Shown here piece after piece: positions 1-8,837 of a stretch of 21,716 bases of DNA. The stretch is from an uncultured Steroidobacter sp. GTDB taxonomy: Bacteria; Pseudomonadota; Gammaproteobacteria; Steroidobacterales; Steroidobacteraceae. Under the pieces are notes generated by a model. The model saw nothing but the letters and a program-made list of their open reading frames with translations, made no database searches and was not told the origin of the DNA. A program made the translations under genes and the position numbers. The DNA lies in contig CAMLEO010000096.1 of the NCBI GenBank assembly GCA_946478975.1, positions 1 to 21,716 of the forward strand, read 5' to 3'. Every line of letters begins with the position of its first letter. Position 1 is the stretch's first letter.

Positions 1-1502
1 AGCGCGGTGCCGGAGTCTTTGAGCTGCGTGCGCAATTCGTTGAGTCGGTTCTCCCAGCCTGGGCCTTTCTCTTTGATGTAGCTTTTTACCGCGGCGTCGA
101 GTTGCTGAGGTGACATCGCGGCGCCGCCGTTTTGCGTGAGATAGCGCAACTCTTCGAGGTGCTCGACATACGCCTTGGCGGGCTCGGTCAATTTGCCATT
201 CGCATACTGCTCGACGCCGGATAGTGCGTAATCGAACATCGAAACATCACCGGGCAGCGACGCGCCGCGGCGGCCGAGTTCGAGCAGATACGCGGGCCCA
301 GCGCCGTCGTAGATCGGCGTGGCCATCGAGTTGATGTTGCTGCTGCCGAGATCTACGAGGCGCGACACGACACTCGAACCATTGGACGCGCGCCAGACGT
401 TATCTGAGAGTCGAATTGCCACTTGAGTGCCATTGAACCCGAGCACCGGATAGCCGACCGCCTGCTGCTGAATCTTTTCATAGGCGGGTAGTGCGCTCGT
501 GACGATGCCGGCGGCGATGTTGGGATCGAACTCCTTGGTCACTTCCTCCAGCCGTGTGATCGCAAGATTGGTGTGCGGTTCGATATCGGGGTTCTTGGGG
601 TCGCTCGATACTTTGCTGAGCGGCTCGTTCGCGTAGCGCGCAGCCGTTTCGAACAGTGACTTGGTGCGCGGATCGGCGAGCAGTTTTGTTTGCAGCGAAG
701 CTGGCAACGCCGAGTACTGCTTGTTGAGCTCTTTCAATTGCGCTTGCATGTCGCCCGCGCGGCTCACGCTGTCGTGAACGGAATCGATCTGTCGATCTTC
801 ACGACAGGCAGCGACGGCCTTGCGGACGGCAGTTTCGGTCGGCGCATGCGTCGAATACACGGCGGCGATCTCGTTGCCGAGCTTGTCAGCGGTCGCGAGA
901 TCGGGATTGCCGCCCGAGCGCCGCTCGATTTCGTTACCAACCGCAGTGTGTAGCTTTGATTCCGCTTGGCTCACGCGGGTTGTGAGCGTGCCGTCGCGTA
1001 GATCAGCGCGAGCTGCGCCGCTGCCCTGTGCCGCCATGTCTCGCGTACGTTGCAGATCTGCTTCTGCGATTTGCAACTCGTGAACGGCAGCGCTCACTTC
1101 GGCTCCACCCGGATTTTGTTTTGCCAGTGGAATCAGCAGTTGATCGCCGGTGTATAGCGTCTTTGAGCTCGGGATCTGCGGGTTCGCACTGACGAGTTGT
1201 GACAACGGAATGCCGTGCTCGTTGGCAACCTCGGTCATCGATTGCGCCGGTTTCACGTCGTGAACGTCGACGACCGGCTGCTCGGTGATATCGGGCCGGG
1301 CGGGAATGGAAATGTGCTGACCGGCTCGAACATCTCGCGCATGGCCGACCGTGGGATTGGCGTCGAGCAGGCTCTCCACGCTCACGCCGTAGCGCCTGGC
1401 GACATCGTTCAGGTCTTCGTTCGGCCGGACGACGTAGGTCAGATCAGGCCAGGCATCGGACGAGCGTGGATTGTAGGTGTTGGAAACGGGGCTGAAACTC
1501 AC
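1..1502 (-). CDS. Large LysM-domain protein, N-terminal part (partial at window edge)
   Basis: Reading the minus strand gives about 500 uninterrupted codons running off the left edge, so the C-terminus is missing. Two tandem LysM repeats lie at about residues 22-67 (YVVRPNEDLNDVARRYGVSV) and 80-128 (VHDVKPAQSMTEVANEHGIP). LysM repeats bind N-acetylglucosamine polymers such as peptidoglycan. The rest is a long, charged, mostly helical region with no family I recognise. There is no signal peptide or membrane segment at the N-terminus, which begins MSFSPVSNTYNPRSSDAW. I chose GTG at 1502 because GGAGG (1509-1513) sits six bases upstream; an in-frame ATG at 1550 would add 16 residues but lacks such a site. 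A large leaderless LysM protein could be a secreted effector or polymorphic toxin, but the diagnostic C-terminus is outside the window. LysM content is secure; function is unknown. Confidence 0.8.
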   Translation of the reverse strand, partial: MSFSPVSNTYNPRSSDAWPDLTYVVRPNEDLNDVARRYGVSVESLLDANPTVGHARDVRAGQHISIPARPDITEQPVVDVHDVKPAQSMTEVANEHGIPLSQLVSANPQIPSSKTLYTGDQLLIPLAKQNPGGAEVSAAVHELQIAEADLQRTRDMAAQGSGAARADLRDGTLTTRVSQAESKLHTAVGNEIERRSGGNPDLATADKLGNEIAAVYSTHAPTETAVRKAVAACREDRQIDSVHDSVSRAGDMQAQLKELNKQYSALPASLQTKLLADPRTKSLFETAARYANEPLSKVSSDPKNPDIEPHTNLAITRLEEVTKEFDPNIAAGIVTSALPAYEKIQQQAVGYPVLGFNGTQVAIRLSDNVWRASNGSSVVSRLVDLGSSNINSMATPIYDGAGPAYLLELGRRGASLPGDVSMFDYALSGVEQYANGKLTEPAKAYVEHLEELRYLTQNGGAAMSPQQLDAAVKSYIKEKGPGWENRLNELRTQLKDSGTA

Positions 1503-1761
1503 GTCGATCCTCCGACTCAAGGGCTGCGGGTGCAGCGGGCGGAGGTTCATGAAAGTGACTTTGTGTGACAGCGATGCGAGCGGCCTCAGCTGCGAAAGTA
1601 AAAAAGGCGGAGTGATCCGGATCGAATCGGACCCGAGTCGAGGTGATCGCGGCCAAGACCGGCCAGGCCTGCGGCCTGAGCCCTTCATGAATGGCTCGAA
1701 TGCGTTACGTAATGGCGCCGATTCCTGCCTGGGGCGGCGATGTTAGATTGCGGCCCCCAAC
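1503..1761. other. Divergent intergenic region between LysM gene and nuclease-helicase
   Basis: About 260 bases separate two divergently read genes, so promoters for both should lie here. I see a short inverted repeat, CAGGCC-TGC-GGCCTG (1664-1678), but no convincing sigma-70 boxes and no supported gene. The in-frame ATG at 1550 for the LysM gene also falls in this stretch. Confidence 0.5.
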
Positions 1762-4700
1762 GTGCAGTGGCGTGTCGTGATCAAGGTCGGTCCTCATCTT
1801 CAGCTCAGCGCTTCGGACCTCGTCGGCCATCTGAATTGTCATCACCTGACGCAGTTGAATCTGCAGGTGGCGCACGGCGCTCGCGGCAAGCCCGAGCTGT
1901 GGGATCCCAGCCTGGAGATTTTGTGGGAACGTGGCGCGGCTCATGAGCGCGCGTATGTTCAGCATCTGCGTGAGTTGGGGCGCCAGATCGTCGAGATCGA
2001 AGGTGTCGGGATCACGCCCGTCGCGGTCGAGCAGACGCTGCAGGCGATGCGCGCCGGTGCGGACGTCATCGTACAGGCTGCATTTCTCGATGGAGTTTGG
2101 AGCGGTCGCGCCGATGTGCTGCTTCGAGTCGATGCGAACAGTGATCTCGGCGATTGGTCCTACGAGGTCGCCGACACGAAGCTCGCCAGAGAAACCAAGG
2201 GCGGCACAGTTCTGCAGCTGTGCCTGTACTCGGACTTGTTAGCGAAAGTTCAGGGTCGAGCACCGGAGTGCATGTACGTCATCACGCCGGGTTCCAATTT
2301 CAAGCCGATTACTTATCGAACCGCGGCATACGCGGCGTATTACCGCCAGGTGCGCCGAGCGTTGGAACAAACGCTTGCCACCGACGGCGCGGCCGTCACG
2401 TATCCGGATCCCAGAGAACACTGTGACATTTGCCGCTGGCGCGTGGAGTGCGAGACGAGGCGTCGCGCCGATGATCATCTGAGCCTGGTCGCTGGCATCT
2501 CCGGAACTCAGATCGCGGAGCTGACGAGGCGAGATGTGACGACGCTCGCTAAGCTCGCGTGCGTGCCGGTCCCGTTGCCTTGGAAGCCGGAGCGCGGGCT
2601 CGCTCAATCGTACGAGCGCAGTCGGGAGCAGGCGAGGGTGCAGCTGGAAGGGCGGCTGTCGAAGACGGCGATCTTCGAAACATTGCCGCCGATGGAAGGC
2701 GCCGGTCTGCAACGGCTGCCTGAGCCCTCGTCGGGCGACATTTTCCTGGACCTGGAAGCCGATCCGTTCGTGGGCGACGTCGGGTTGGAGTATCTGTTCG
2801 GCTACGTGTGGCGCGACGACGCTGGTGTTCAGCGCTACACAGCAGAGTGGGCGTTCGATCGCGATGAGGAGAAACGCGCGTTCGAGCGCTTCGTCAATTT
2901 CGTCATGGAGCGGTGGACGAAACATCCCGGCCTGCACATTTATCACTATGCGCCCTACGAGCCGAGCGCGCTCAAGCGGCTGATGGGGCGGTATGCAACG
3001 CGCGAGGATGAGATCGATCGCATGCTCCGCGGCGGATTGTTCATCGATCTCTATGCGATCGCGAAGCAGAGCATTCGTGCGAGCGTCGAGAGCTACACCA
3101 TCAAGAATCTCGAAGTGTTCTATGGCTTCGAGCGCAAGGCGCGCCTCGCCGATGTGAGGCCGGCCTTGGCCAGGTTGCAGGCGTGCCTGGAGCTGGGGAA
3201 TGCCGTCGAGATCACGCAGGACTTGAAGGATATCGTCGTCACTTACAACCAGGACGATTGTTTGTCGGCATTGAAACTGCGGGACTGGCTCGAAGAACTG
3301 CGTGCCAAGCTGATCGCGCGCGGCGAACACCTTTCGCGACCGCCCGCAGGCAATCCAGAGCCACCGGCGGAGATCGACGAACGTCAGCGGCAGATTGCAG
3401 CGCTGGTTGAGCGGCTGACCGCCGATGTGCCCAGTGATCCCGAGCAGCGTTCGAATGAACAGCAGGCGCGTTGGATTCTCGCTCATGTGCTGGACTGGCA
3501 TCGTCGCGAGTTGAAGTCGACGTACTGGGAATTCTTTCGACTGGCTGACTTGCCGGCCGAAGATTATTTCGACGAGCGCTGTGCGATCGCGGGTCTCACG
3601 TTTGTTGCCACGGTGGGTGGCACGACGAAGGCGCCGATTCATCGCTATCGATTTCCGCCGCAGGAGTTGGAGCTGCGCGGCGGCGAGAGTCTGCACATCA
3701 ACGGCCGCCAACGTTTGGGTGCGGTGGAAGCCGTCTCCCTCGATGAGCGAACCATCGATATCAAGAAGCGTGGCGACACGTCGAATGTTCATCCAACCGC
3801 GGCGTTTGCGCACGATGTCGTGTCCACTGAGGTGCTCGCCGATGCGTTGCTGCGACTTGGATCCTATGTCGCCGAGCATGGCATCGAAGGCATCGGCCCT
3901 CATCAGGCGGCGAGAGATTTACTGTTGAGATTGCCGCCGCGATTGGGCCATCAGCCGTTGCTCATGTCTGGCGAATCCCCGAGCGACGCGGCCGTGCGGA
4001 TCGCGCCGATCCTGCGCAGTGGAGTGCTGCCGATTCAGGGCCCGCCCGGCGCGGGCAAGACATTCACGGCTGCGCAAATGATCGGTGCGCTCGTGAAAGC
4101 TAACAAGACCGTGGGCATCACTGCCAATAGCCACAAAGTGATTCGCAACCTGCTGGACAAGGTTGTAGAGACAGGTGAGGTCCGTTGTATTCAGAAGATG
4201 TCCGAGCGCACACCCGACGTGCCGGGCATTCGCTTCGAAACGGATAACGAGAAAACACTGGCTGCAATAGGAACATCGTGTCAGGTGGGGGCGGGCACCG
4301 CATGGCTGTGGTCGCGCAACGATGCCTTCGAAGTCGTCGACACCTTGTTTGTCGATGAAGCAGCACAGATGTCGCTTGCGAATGTGCTCGCTGTGGCACA
4401 GGCGTGCAAAACGCTGGTGCTGCTCGGAGATCCTCAGCAGCTGGAGCAACCGATCCAGGGCAGCCATCCCGAAGGCACCGAGGTGTCCGCGCTCGATCAC
4501 ATATTGAAGGGCGCGCCGACGATTGACGAGCAACAGGGTTTGTTTCTAAACGAAACCTGGCGTCTGCATCCGGAGATCTGCGAGTTCACTTCCGAGCTGT
4601 TCTACGCGAGTCGGTTGCACTGTCGTGCCGATCTCGGGCGACAGCGCGTGATCTCGACCAGCCGAGTATCCGGCACGGGATTGCGATTTCTGCCGGTCGT

Positions 4701-5157
4701 TCACCAAGGCAATCAGAACGCGTCGGTCGAAGAGGCGCGTGAAACACAGCGGTTGGTTGATGAAATACTCGCGTCTCAAGCGACCTGGGTTGGTCGCGAT
4801 GGGCGCGAGCGGCCGGTCGGCATCGACGACATTCTGATCATCGCGCCGTACAACTCGCAGGTGTTCGAGGTCCAGCGTCGGCTGCCGGGCGCGCGTGTCG
4901 GCACGGTTGACAAGTTTCAGGGGCAGGAAGCGGCGATCGTCATCTACTCGGTGACGACTTCCTCGCATGCGGACGCGCCTCGCGGTATGGAGTTCCTGTA
5001 CAGCCTGAATAGACTCAATGTCGCGGTCTCGCGCGCTAAGTGCCTGTGCGTGTTGATAGCTTCGCCGGCCATCTTCGAGCCGGTGTGCGCAACGCCTCGG
5101 CAAATGGAGCTTGCCAACGCATATTGCCGCTATCGCGAGCGGGCGCTGACCCTTTAG
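1762..5157 (+). CDS. TM0106-type RecB-like nuclease / DEDD exonuclease / SF1 helicase fusion
   Basis: A 1131-aa protein with three modules. Residues ~15-240 resemble the RecB/Cas4 nuclease fold: RADVLLRV (~116) and YEVADTKLARETK (~133) are the metal-binding core. Cys26 together with Cys221, Cys224 and Cys230 reproduces the one-plus-three cysteine layout of iron-sulphur RecB-family nucleases such as AddB and Cas4. Residues ~326-510 match a YprB-like RNase H-fold exonuclease, with D330/E332, YHYAPYEPSALKRL (~394) and YNQDD (495-499). Residues ~740-1131 are a superfamily-1 helicase of the UPF1/DNA2 type: GPPGAGKT with Lys766, VDEAAQ (864-869), LLGDPQQLEQ, VDKFQGQE (1049-1056) and NVAVSRAK (1086-1093). 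The family is annotated as TM0106 RecB-like putative nuclease; a role in nucleic-acid repair or processing is inferred. The start is a GTG without a strong Shine-Dalgarno, and GTG at 1777 is an alternative. Confidence 0.93.
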   Translation: MQWRVVIKVGPHLQLSASDLVGHLNCHHLTQLNLQVAHGARGKPELWDPSLEILWERGAAHERAYVQHLRELGRQIVEIEGVGITPVAVEQTLQAMRAGADVIVQAAFLDGVWSGRADVLLRVDANSDLGDWSYEVADTKLARETKGGTVLQLCLYSDLLAKVQGRAPECMYVITPGSNFKPITYRTAAYAAYYRQVRRALEQTLATDGAAVTYPDPREHCDICRWRVECETRRRADDHLSLVAGISGTQIAELTRRDVTTLAKLACVPVPLPWKPERGLAQSYERSREQARVQLEGRLSKTAIFETLPPMEGAGLQRLPEPSSGDIFLDLEADPFVGDVGLEYLFGYVWRDDAGVQRYTAEWAFDRDEEKRAFERFVNFVMERWTKHPGLHIYHYAPYEPSALKRLMGRYATREDEIDRMLRGGLFIDLYAIAKQSIRASVESYTIKNLEVFYGFERKARLADVRPALARLQACLELGNAVEITQDLKDIVVTYNQDDCLSALKLRDWLEELRAKLIARGEHLSRPPAGNPEPPAEIDERQRQIAALVERLTADVPSDPEQRSNEQQARWILAHVLDWHRRELKSTYWEFFRLADLPAEDYFDERCAIAGLTFVATVGGTTKAPIHRYRFPPQELELRGGESLHINGRQRLGAVEAVSLDERTIDIKKRGDTSNVHPTAAFAHDVVSTEVLADALLRLGSYVAEHGIEGIGPHQAARDLLLRLPPRLGHQPLLMSGESPSDAAVRIAPILRSGVLPIQGPPGAGKTFTAAQMIGALVKANKTVGITANSHKVIRNLLDKVVETGEVRCIQKMSERTPDVPGIRFETDNEKTLAAIGTSCQVGAGTAWLWSRNDAFEVVDTLFVDEAAQMSLANVLAVAQACKTLVLLGDPQQLEQPIQGSHPEGTEVSALDHILKGAPTIDEQQGLFLNETWRLHPEICEFTSELFYASRLHCRADLGRQRVISTSRVSGTGLRFLPVVHQGNQNASVEEARETQRLVDEILASQATWVGRDGRERPVGIDDILIIAPYNSQVFEVQRRLPGARVGTVDKFQGQEAAIVIYSVTTSSHADAPRGMEFLYSLNRLNVAVSRAKCLCVLIASPAIFEPVCATPRQMELANAYCRYRERALTL

Positions 5158-5309
5158 TTCAGTGCTGCCGCCGGCCCGCTTCTGGCATACATATCTATGT
5201 GCGGCTGCGCTCCCCTGAGACCATAAACAGGCGAGGACCAACAGGGAGAAGAGCAAGACAGGGACGCCCGGCATCCGCCGCGTTCATATTCCCCTTTTCC
5301 AAGATGACC

Positions 5310-5314
5310 AGGAG
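5310..5314 (+). promoter_or_regulatory. Shine-Dalgarno that decides the Yip1 gene start
   Basis: AGGAG lies seven bases before an in-frame TTG at 5322. The in-frame ATG at 5304 has only pyrimidine-rich sequence upstream and would place this AGGAG inside the gene. The resulting protein start (MDLNKLVARAKAMLLTPK) fits where Yip1-family proteins usually begin. Confidence 0.6.
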
Positions 5315-5321
5315 TATCCCT

Positions 5322-6581
5322 TTGGATCTCAATAAACTCGTGGCTCGCGCCAAAGCCATGCTGCTGACCCCGAAAACCGAATGGTCGGTGGCGGCGACCG
5401 AGCCGACCACGGTGGCCGATCTGTACAAGGGGTACATCGTCCCGCTCGCCGCGATCCCCGCCGTCTTCGGCTTCCTGAAGATGAGCATCATCGGCACCTC
5501 GATGATGTTTGCCGGCACGTTCCGGGTCGCAATGGGCGCGGGCCTCACCTACATGGTGCTGGGTTACGTGCTGTCGCTGGTCTCGGTGTATGTAACGGCG
5601 CTGATCATCAACGGTCTTGCGCCGACGTTCGGCGGCCAGAAGGATAGTATTCAAGCGCTGAAGGCGATGGCGTTCGCCTCCACCGCGAGCTGGGTTGCGG
5701 CCGCGGGGCAGATCGTGCCGGGCATCGGCTGGCTCATCATGATCGCCGGCGGCGTCTACAGCATTTATCTGTTGTATCTCGGCCTGCCGCACACGATGAA
5801 GTGCCCGCAGGACAAGGCCGGCGGCTACACTGCAGTCATCGTCATCATTGCGATCGTGCTCTACTTCATCATCGGGGCGGTGATGGGCAGCGTCATCGGC
5901 GTTGGCAGCATGATGCACGGTTCGACGTTCAGCTCCTCCTCTCCGTCGTCCGGCGATGTGACCTTCGACAAAGACAGCTCGATGGGCAAGCTGGAGCAGT
6001 GGAGCAAGAACGTCGAAGCCGCGAGCAAAAAGCTCGAACAGGCGCAGCAGTCCGGCGACCAGTCCGCGCAGCAGGATGCGCTCAAGACGATGATGGGTGC
6101 CGCGTTGAGCGGCGGCCAGCAGGTGGAATCGCTGGCGCCGGATCGTTTGAAGAAGTTCGTGCCCGATCAGCTCGGCGGCCTGTCGCGCTCGAGCATCTCG
6201 GCGGAACGCAATGCCGCGATGGGCATTCAGATCTCGCAGGCCAATGCCACGTATTCGAACGATTCGGGTCGCGAACTGCGCCTGGAGATCACCGACGCCG
6301 GCACAGCCAAGGGCCTGCTCGGCCTCGCGGGCTGGGCCGGCATGGAAGGTGAGAAGGAAGAGAACGGCCGCTACGAAAAAACTTTTCGCGACGACGGCCA
6401 GCTGATTCATGAAGAATGGGACAACAACGATTCGAGCGGCGAATATTCGGTGGTCGTCGGCGATCGTTTCACGGTGAAAGTCCAGGGCGCTGCGGGCAGC
6501 GTGGATGAGCTGCGCGAGGCGGTGAAATCGTTGGATCTCGACGGTCTGGCGGGTTTGCGAACCGAAGGGGTCAAGAACTAA
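5322..6581 (+). CDS. Yip1-family multipass membrane protein with a C-terminal soluble domain
   Basis: The first ~190 residues look like the bacterial Yip1 domain: an N-terminal LVARAKAMLLTPKTEW segment, then about five hydrophobic spans (KGYIVPLAAIPAVFGFLKMS, a glycine-rich MGAGLTYMVLGYVLSLVSVY, GWLIMIAGGVYSIYLLYLGL, AVIVIIAIVLYFIIGAVMG). A Ser-rich linker leads to a ~220-residue soluble domain with a probable coiled coil (LEQWSKNVEAASKKLEQAQQ) and a conserved-looking tail ending GLRTEGVKN. The molecular role of bacterial Yip1 proteins is poorly known; this would sit in the inner membrane. The gene is followed after 30 bases by the quinone oxidoreductase gene and may be cotranscribed with it. 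The TTG start at 5322 is preferred over ATG at 5304; the length is then 419 aa. Confidence 0.85.
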   Translation: MDLNKLVARAKAMLLTPKTEWSVAATEPTTVADLYKGYIVPLAAIPAVFGFLKMSIIGTSMMFAGTFRVAMGAGLTYMVLGYVLSLVSVYVTALIINGLAPTFGGQKDSIQALKAMAFASTASWVAAAGQIVPGIGWLIMIAGGVYSIYLLYLGLPHTMKCPQDKAGGYTAVIVIIAIVLYFIIGAVMGSVIGVGSMMHGSTFSSSSPSSGDVTFDKDSSMGKLEQWSKNVEAASKKLEQAQQSGDQSAQQDALKTMMGAALSGGQQVESLAPDRLKKFVPDQLGGLSRSSISAERNAAMGIQISQANATYSNDSGRELRLEITDAGTAKGLLGLAGWAGMEGEKEENGRYEKTFRDDGQLIHEEWDNNDSSGEYSVVVGDRFTVKVQGAAGSVDELREAVKSLDLDGLAGLRTEGVKN

Positions 6582-6611
6582 CCGTTCTTCCCCTCGGGAG
6601 GAGCGTGGCGA

Positions 6612-7592
6612 GTGAAGATTATCGATGTTCCCCAACCGGGCGGACCTGCGGCGTTGGTCGTTGCACAGCGACCGACGCCTGTTCCCAAAGACACGGAAGT
6701 CTTGATCGAGATCGCCGCGGCGGGCGTCAACCGCGCTGACGTTCTACAACGCAAAGGTCACTACCCGCCGCCGCCCGGCGCACCGAGTCATCCCGGCTTG
6801 GAAGCTGCTGGTGTGATCGCCGCCGTCGGCTCTGCAGTCCGCGAATTCAAAGTCGGAAATCAGGTCTGCGCGCTGTTGCAGGGTGGCGGCTACGCCGAGT
6901 ACTGCACCGTCGACGAAGGGCAGGTGCTGCCGATTCCCGCGGGGCTCAGCTTGATCGAGGCCGCATCGCTGCCCGAAGCGTATTTCACCGTGTGGAGCAA
7001 TGTATTCGTGTTCGGGCGCCTGCAGCCCGGAGAAACATTCTTCGTGCATGGTGGATCGAGCGGCATCGGCGTTGCGGCGATCCAGCTTGCGGCGGCTTTG
7101 GGTTATACGGTATTCGCGACCGCGGGCACGGATGATAAGTGCCGCTTCTGCGAACAGCTCGGTGCCAGGCGCGCGATCAACTATAAAAACGAAGACTTCG
7201 TGCAGGTCATCGCCGAAGAGACCGGCAAGCGCGGCGTCGACGTGCTGCTGGACATGGTCGGTGGCAGCTATTTGTCCAAGAACATCGCCTGTCTCGCGCC
7301 GGACGGGCGCCTCGTGATCATCGCAACTCAATCCGGCAGCAAGGGTGAGCTCGATCTGCTGCGCATTCTGCAGCGTCGCCTGGTGGTGACTGGGTCGGCG
7401 CTTCGTCCACGCGACGTGGCTTTCAAGCGCGCGATCAAAGCCCAGCTGCTCGAATCGGTGTGGCCATTGCTTGCGCGTGGCGCAATCAGGCCTGTAGTCG
7501 ATAAAGTATTTCCGCTGGATGGTGCCACTGATGCGCATGCGTATATGGAGAGCAGCGCACACCGAGGGAAGATTGTGCTCGCGGTGCGTTGA
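6612..7592 (+). CDS. NAD(P)H:quinone oxidoreductase, PIG3/zeta-crystallin type
   Basis: A 326-aa medium-chain dehydrogenase/reductase lacking the zinc-ligand cysteines of alcohol dehydrogenases. The N-terminal GroES-like half has the AAAGVNRADVLQRKGHYPPP segment and HPGLEAAGVI. The Rossmann half has HGGSSGIGVAAIQLA (~146-160) for dinucleotide binding and DVLLDMVGGSYL. End-to-end similarity and length match the PIG3 quinone oxidoreductase family, which uses NAD(P)H to reduce quinones or related electrophiles in the cytosol. GTG at 6612 is well supported: GGGAGGAG (6596-6603) lies eight bases upstream. It follows the Yip1 gene closely on the same strand. The physiological substrate cannot be read from sequence. 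Confidence 0.93.
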   Translation: MKIIDVPQPGGPAALVVAQRPTPVPKDTEVLIEIAAAGVNRADVLQRKGHYPPPPGAPSHPGLEAAGVIAAVGSAVREFKVGNQVCALLQGGGYAEYCTVDEGQVLPIPAGLSLIEAASLPEAYFTVWSNVFVFGRLQPGETFFVHGGSSGIGVAAIQLAAALGYTVFATAGTDDKCRFCEQLGARRAINYKNEDFVQVIAEETGKRGVDVLLDMVGGSYLSKNIACLAPDGRLVIIATQSGSKGELDLLRILQRRLVVTGSALRPRDVAFKRAIKAQLLESVWPLLARGAIRPVVDKVFPLDGATDAHAYMESSAHRGKIVLAVR

Positions 7593-7901
7593 GACCAACC
7601 CGCGTCATAGAAATACTACTAAGAAGCACCCAGACCGGTTAAGCAGACAATCTTATCTCTAGGCATTTTCCGAATTTGCCGTTACTTCGCCGATGCATAA
7701 CTACTGGGTCTGTTAGTTTTTTGTCGGGTCTGCATCGCTGCGTATCAGTTGGGATGCCCTAAAGCACATTGCGGGCATGACGCGGTGGATGCCGCAATAC
7801 AGGCGACGTCGATGGTCCGGCCTTCGTGCGAAGGAAGCACGAGCGCCGGCCAAAAAGGATTTACGACGTCCATAAGCGGGTTGTGGTTGAGGGAATCGGC
7901 C
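7593..7901 (+). promoter_or_regulatory. Region upstream of luxR, 309 bases without a gene
   Basis: This gap separates the oxidoreductase from the LuxR gene and is noticeably AT-richer at 7610-7725 than its surroundings. It holds two direct copies of GGGTCTG (7706-7712 and 7726-7732) and an inverted CAGACC (7631-7636). A weak hairpin, TCGTGC/GCACGA, lies near 7822-7842. The reading frame of luxR stays open back to 7749, but that part does not look like LuxR protein. The luxR promoter should be here; I cannot assign its boxes confidently. No second copy of the 18-base palindrome found before luxI was seen. Confidence 0.45.
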
Positions 7902-8735
7902 ATGAATCAGTTCGAGGTGGCGCAGGGTTTTATCGAGCAATGCCAGGCGGGTGCATCCGTCGGCGTGCTCGCGCAGGCGTTTCAGCGCAGTACTGAAGCG
8001 CTGGGCTTTCGCCATTTCGCGTGCTGCTCCCACGTCGACCCGCTCAAGCCGCCACGGCGCGCGGTGATGCTGCATTCGTATCCGAAAGAGTGGGCGCAGC
8101 TGTTCAGCGAGCTGGAGCTGTTCGAGATCGACCCGGTGTTCCTGCATGCCAGCCGCTCGCTGGCGCCGTTCTTCTGGGACACGCAGGCCTTCCAGGACGA
8201 GCTGTCCCCGCCGCAGCAGGAAATGTTTCATGAGGCGCGTCGCTACGGGCTGACGCGCGGTTACACCGTCCCGATTCATTCGGTCGACGCGCCCCGCGAC
8301 TTTCGTGCTTCGTGCTCAGTGGTGCCGGATTCGGAATCGCTCGAACCTGCGGCCTACCTGGCCGTGCAGTTGATGGCGTTTTATTTGTATGACACGGCCA
8401 GCAAGGACGCGCAGGAAAAAGATCCGCCGCCCGTTCAGCAGCCGTTGAGTCGACGTGAGCGTCAATGTCTGGAGCTGGCCGCGCAGGGCAAGAGCGACTG
8501 GGTGTCGTCGCGCATTCTCGGGTTGAGTGAGCGCACCGTTCACAACCATGTGGAGAACGCGAAGCGGCGTTTGCAGGTGGCAACGCGCATGCAGGCGGTC
8601 ATGCACGCGCTCGCCGGCCAACAGATTTCCCTGGGCGACGTAGTTCGTCGCGACGGCCGTGCTCCGGTGCAGCTGGAGCCGGCGCGTCTGTCCCGCGAGA
8701 CAGTGAAATCGCGGACAAAAAGCGCGAATTACTAA
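7902..8735 (+). CDS. luxR: LuxR-type acyl-homoserine-lactone receptor and transcription factor
   Basis: A 277-aa protein with an N-terminal autoinducer-binding domain (~15-165) and a C-terminal LuxR/GerE helix-turn-helix (~182-240). Aligned to TraR, the signal-pocket residues are present at a constant offset: Trp64 (W57), Asp77-Pro78 (D70-P71), Trp92 (W85) and Gly120 (G113). Tyr61 is replaced by Phe68. The HTH retains Glu186, Leu190 and Gly196, the three conserved positions of that domain. ATG at 7902 is preferred because GAGGGA (7889-7894) lies seven bases upstream and the family homology starts there. It is followed by the cognate synthase gene on the same strand after 102 bases. It likely binds the AHL made by that enzyme and controls the luxI operon. 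A C-terminal ~35-residue basic tail extends beyond the usual HTH end. Confidence 0.95.
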   Translation: MNQFEVAQGFIEQCQAGASVGVLAQAFQRSTEALGFRHFACCSHVDPLKPPRRAVMLHSYPKEWAQLFSELELFEIDPVFLHASRSLAPFFWDTQAFQDELSPPQQEMFHEARRYGLTRGYTVPIHSVDAPRDFRASCSVVPDSESLEPAAYLAVQLMAFYLYDTASKDAQEKDPPPVQQPLSRRERQCLELAAQGKSDWVSSRILGLSERTVHNHVENAKRRLQVATRMQAVMHALAGQQISLGDVVRRDGRAPVQLEPARLSRETVKSRTKSANY

Positions 8736-8762
8736 CATGATTTCGGACCCTCACGAGCACGT

Positions 8763-8780
8763 TTGAGCCGATTGGCTCAA
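8763..8780. promoter_or_regulatory. Candidate lux box upstream of luxI
   Basis: TTGAGCCGATTGGCTCAA is a perfect inverted repeat of seven bases with a four-base centre. It is 18 bases long, the size of lux-type boxes, and ends 57 bases before the luxI ATG, in the luxR-luxI gap. No U-tract follows, so it is a poor terminator. Binding by the neighbouring LuxR protein is inferred from position and symmetry; the bases do not match the classical lux-box consensus closely. Confidence 0.55.
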
Positions 8781-8837
8781 TGCCAGAGCGTTGGGAAGTG
8801 CGTCATCTTCTCGGCAACCCAAGAGTGGAGGTTGTCG

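Noticed and set aside
2239..3903. 554-codon open frame on the minus strand
   Set aside because: It lies entirely antisense to the nuclease-helicase gene, whose motifs are unmistakable. Its translation is Arg/His-rich without any recognised domain, as expected of an antisense frame in GC-rich DNA.
5154..6635. 493-codon open frame on the minus strand
   Set aside because: Antisense shadow of the Yip1 gene; composition is Arg/His/Ala-biased with no domain.
6744..7598. 284-codon open frame on the minus strand
   Set aside because: Antisense shadow of the quinone oxidoreductase gene.
7749..7901. 51-codon N-terminal extension of LuxR
   Set aside because: No similarity to LuxR proteins, no good ribosome site at 7749, and a clear GAGGGA site before ATG 7902.
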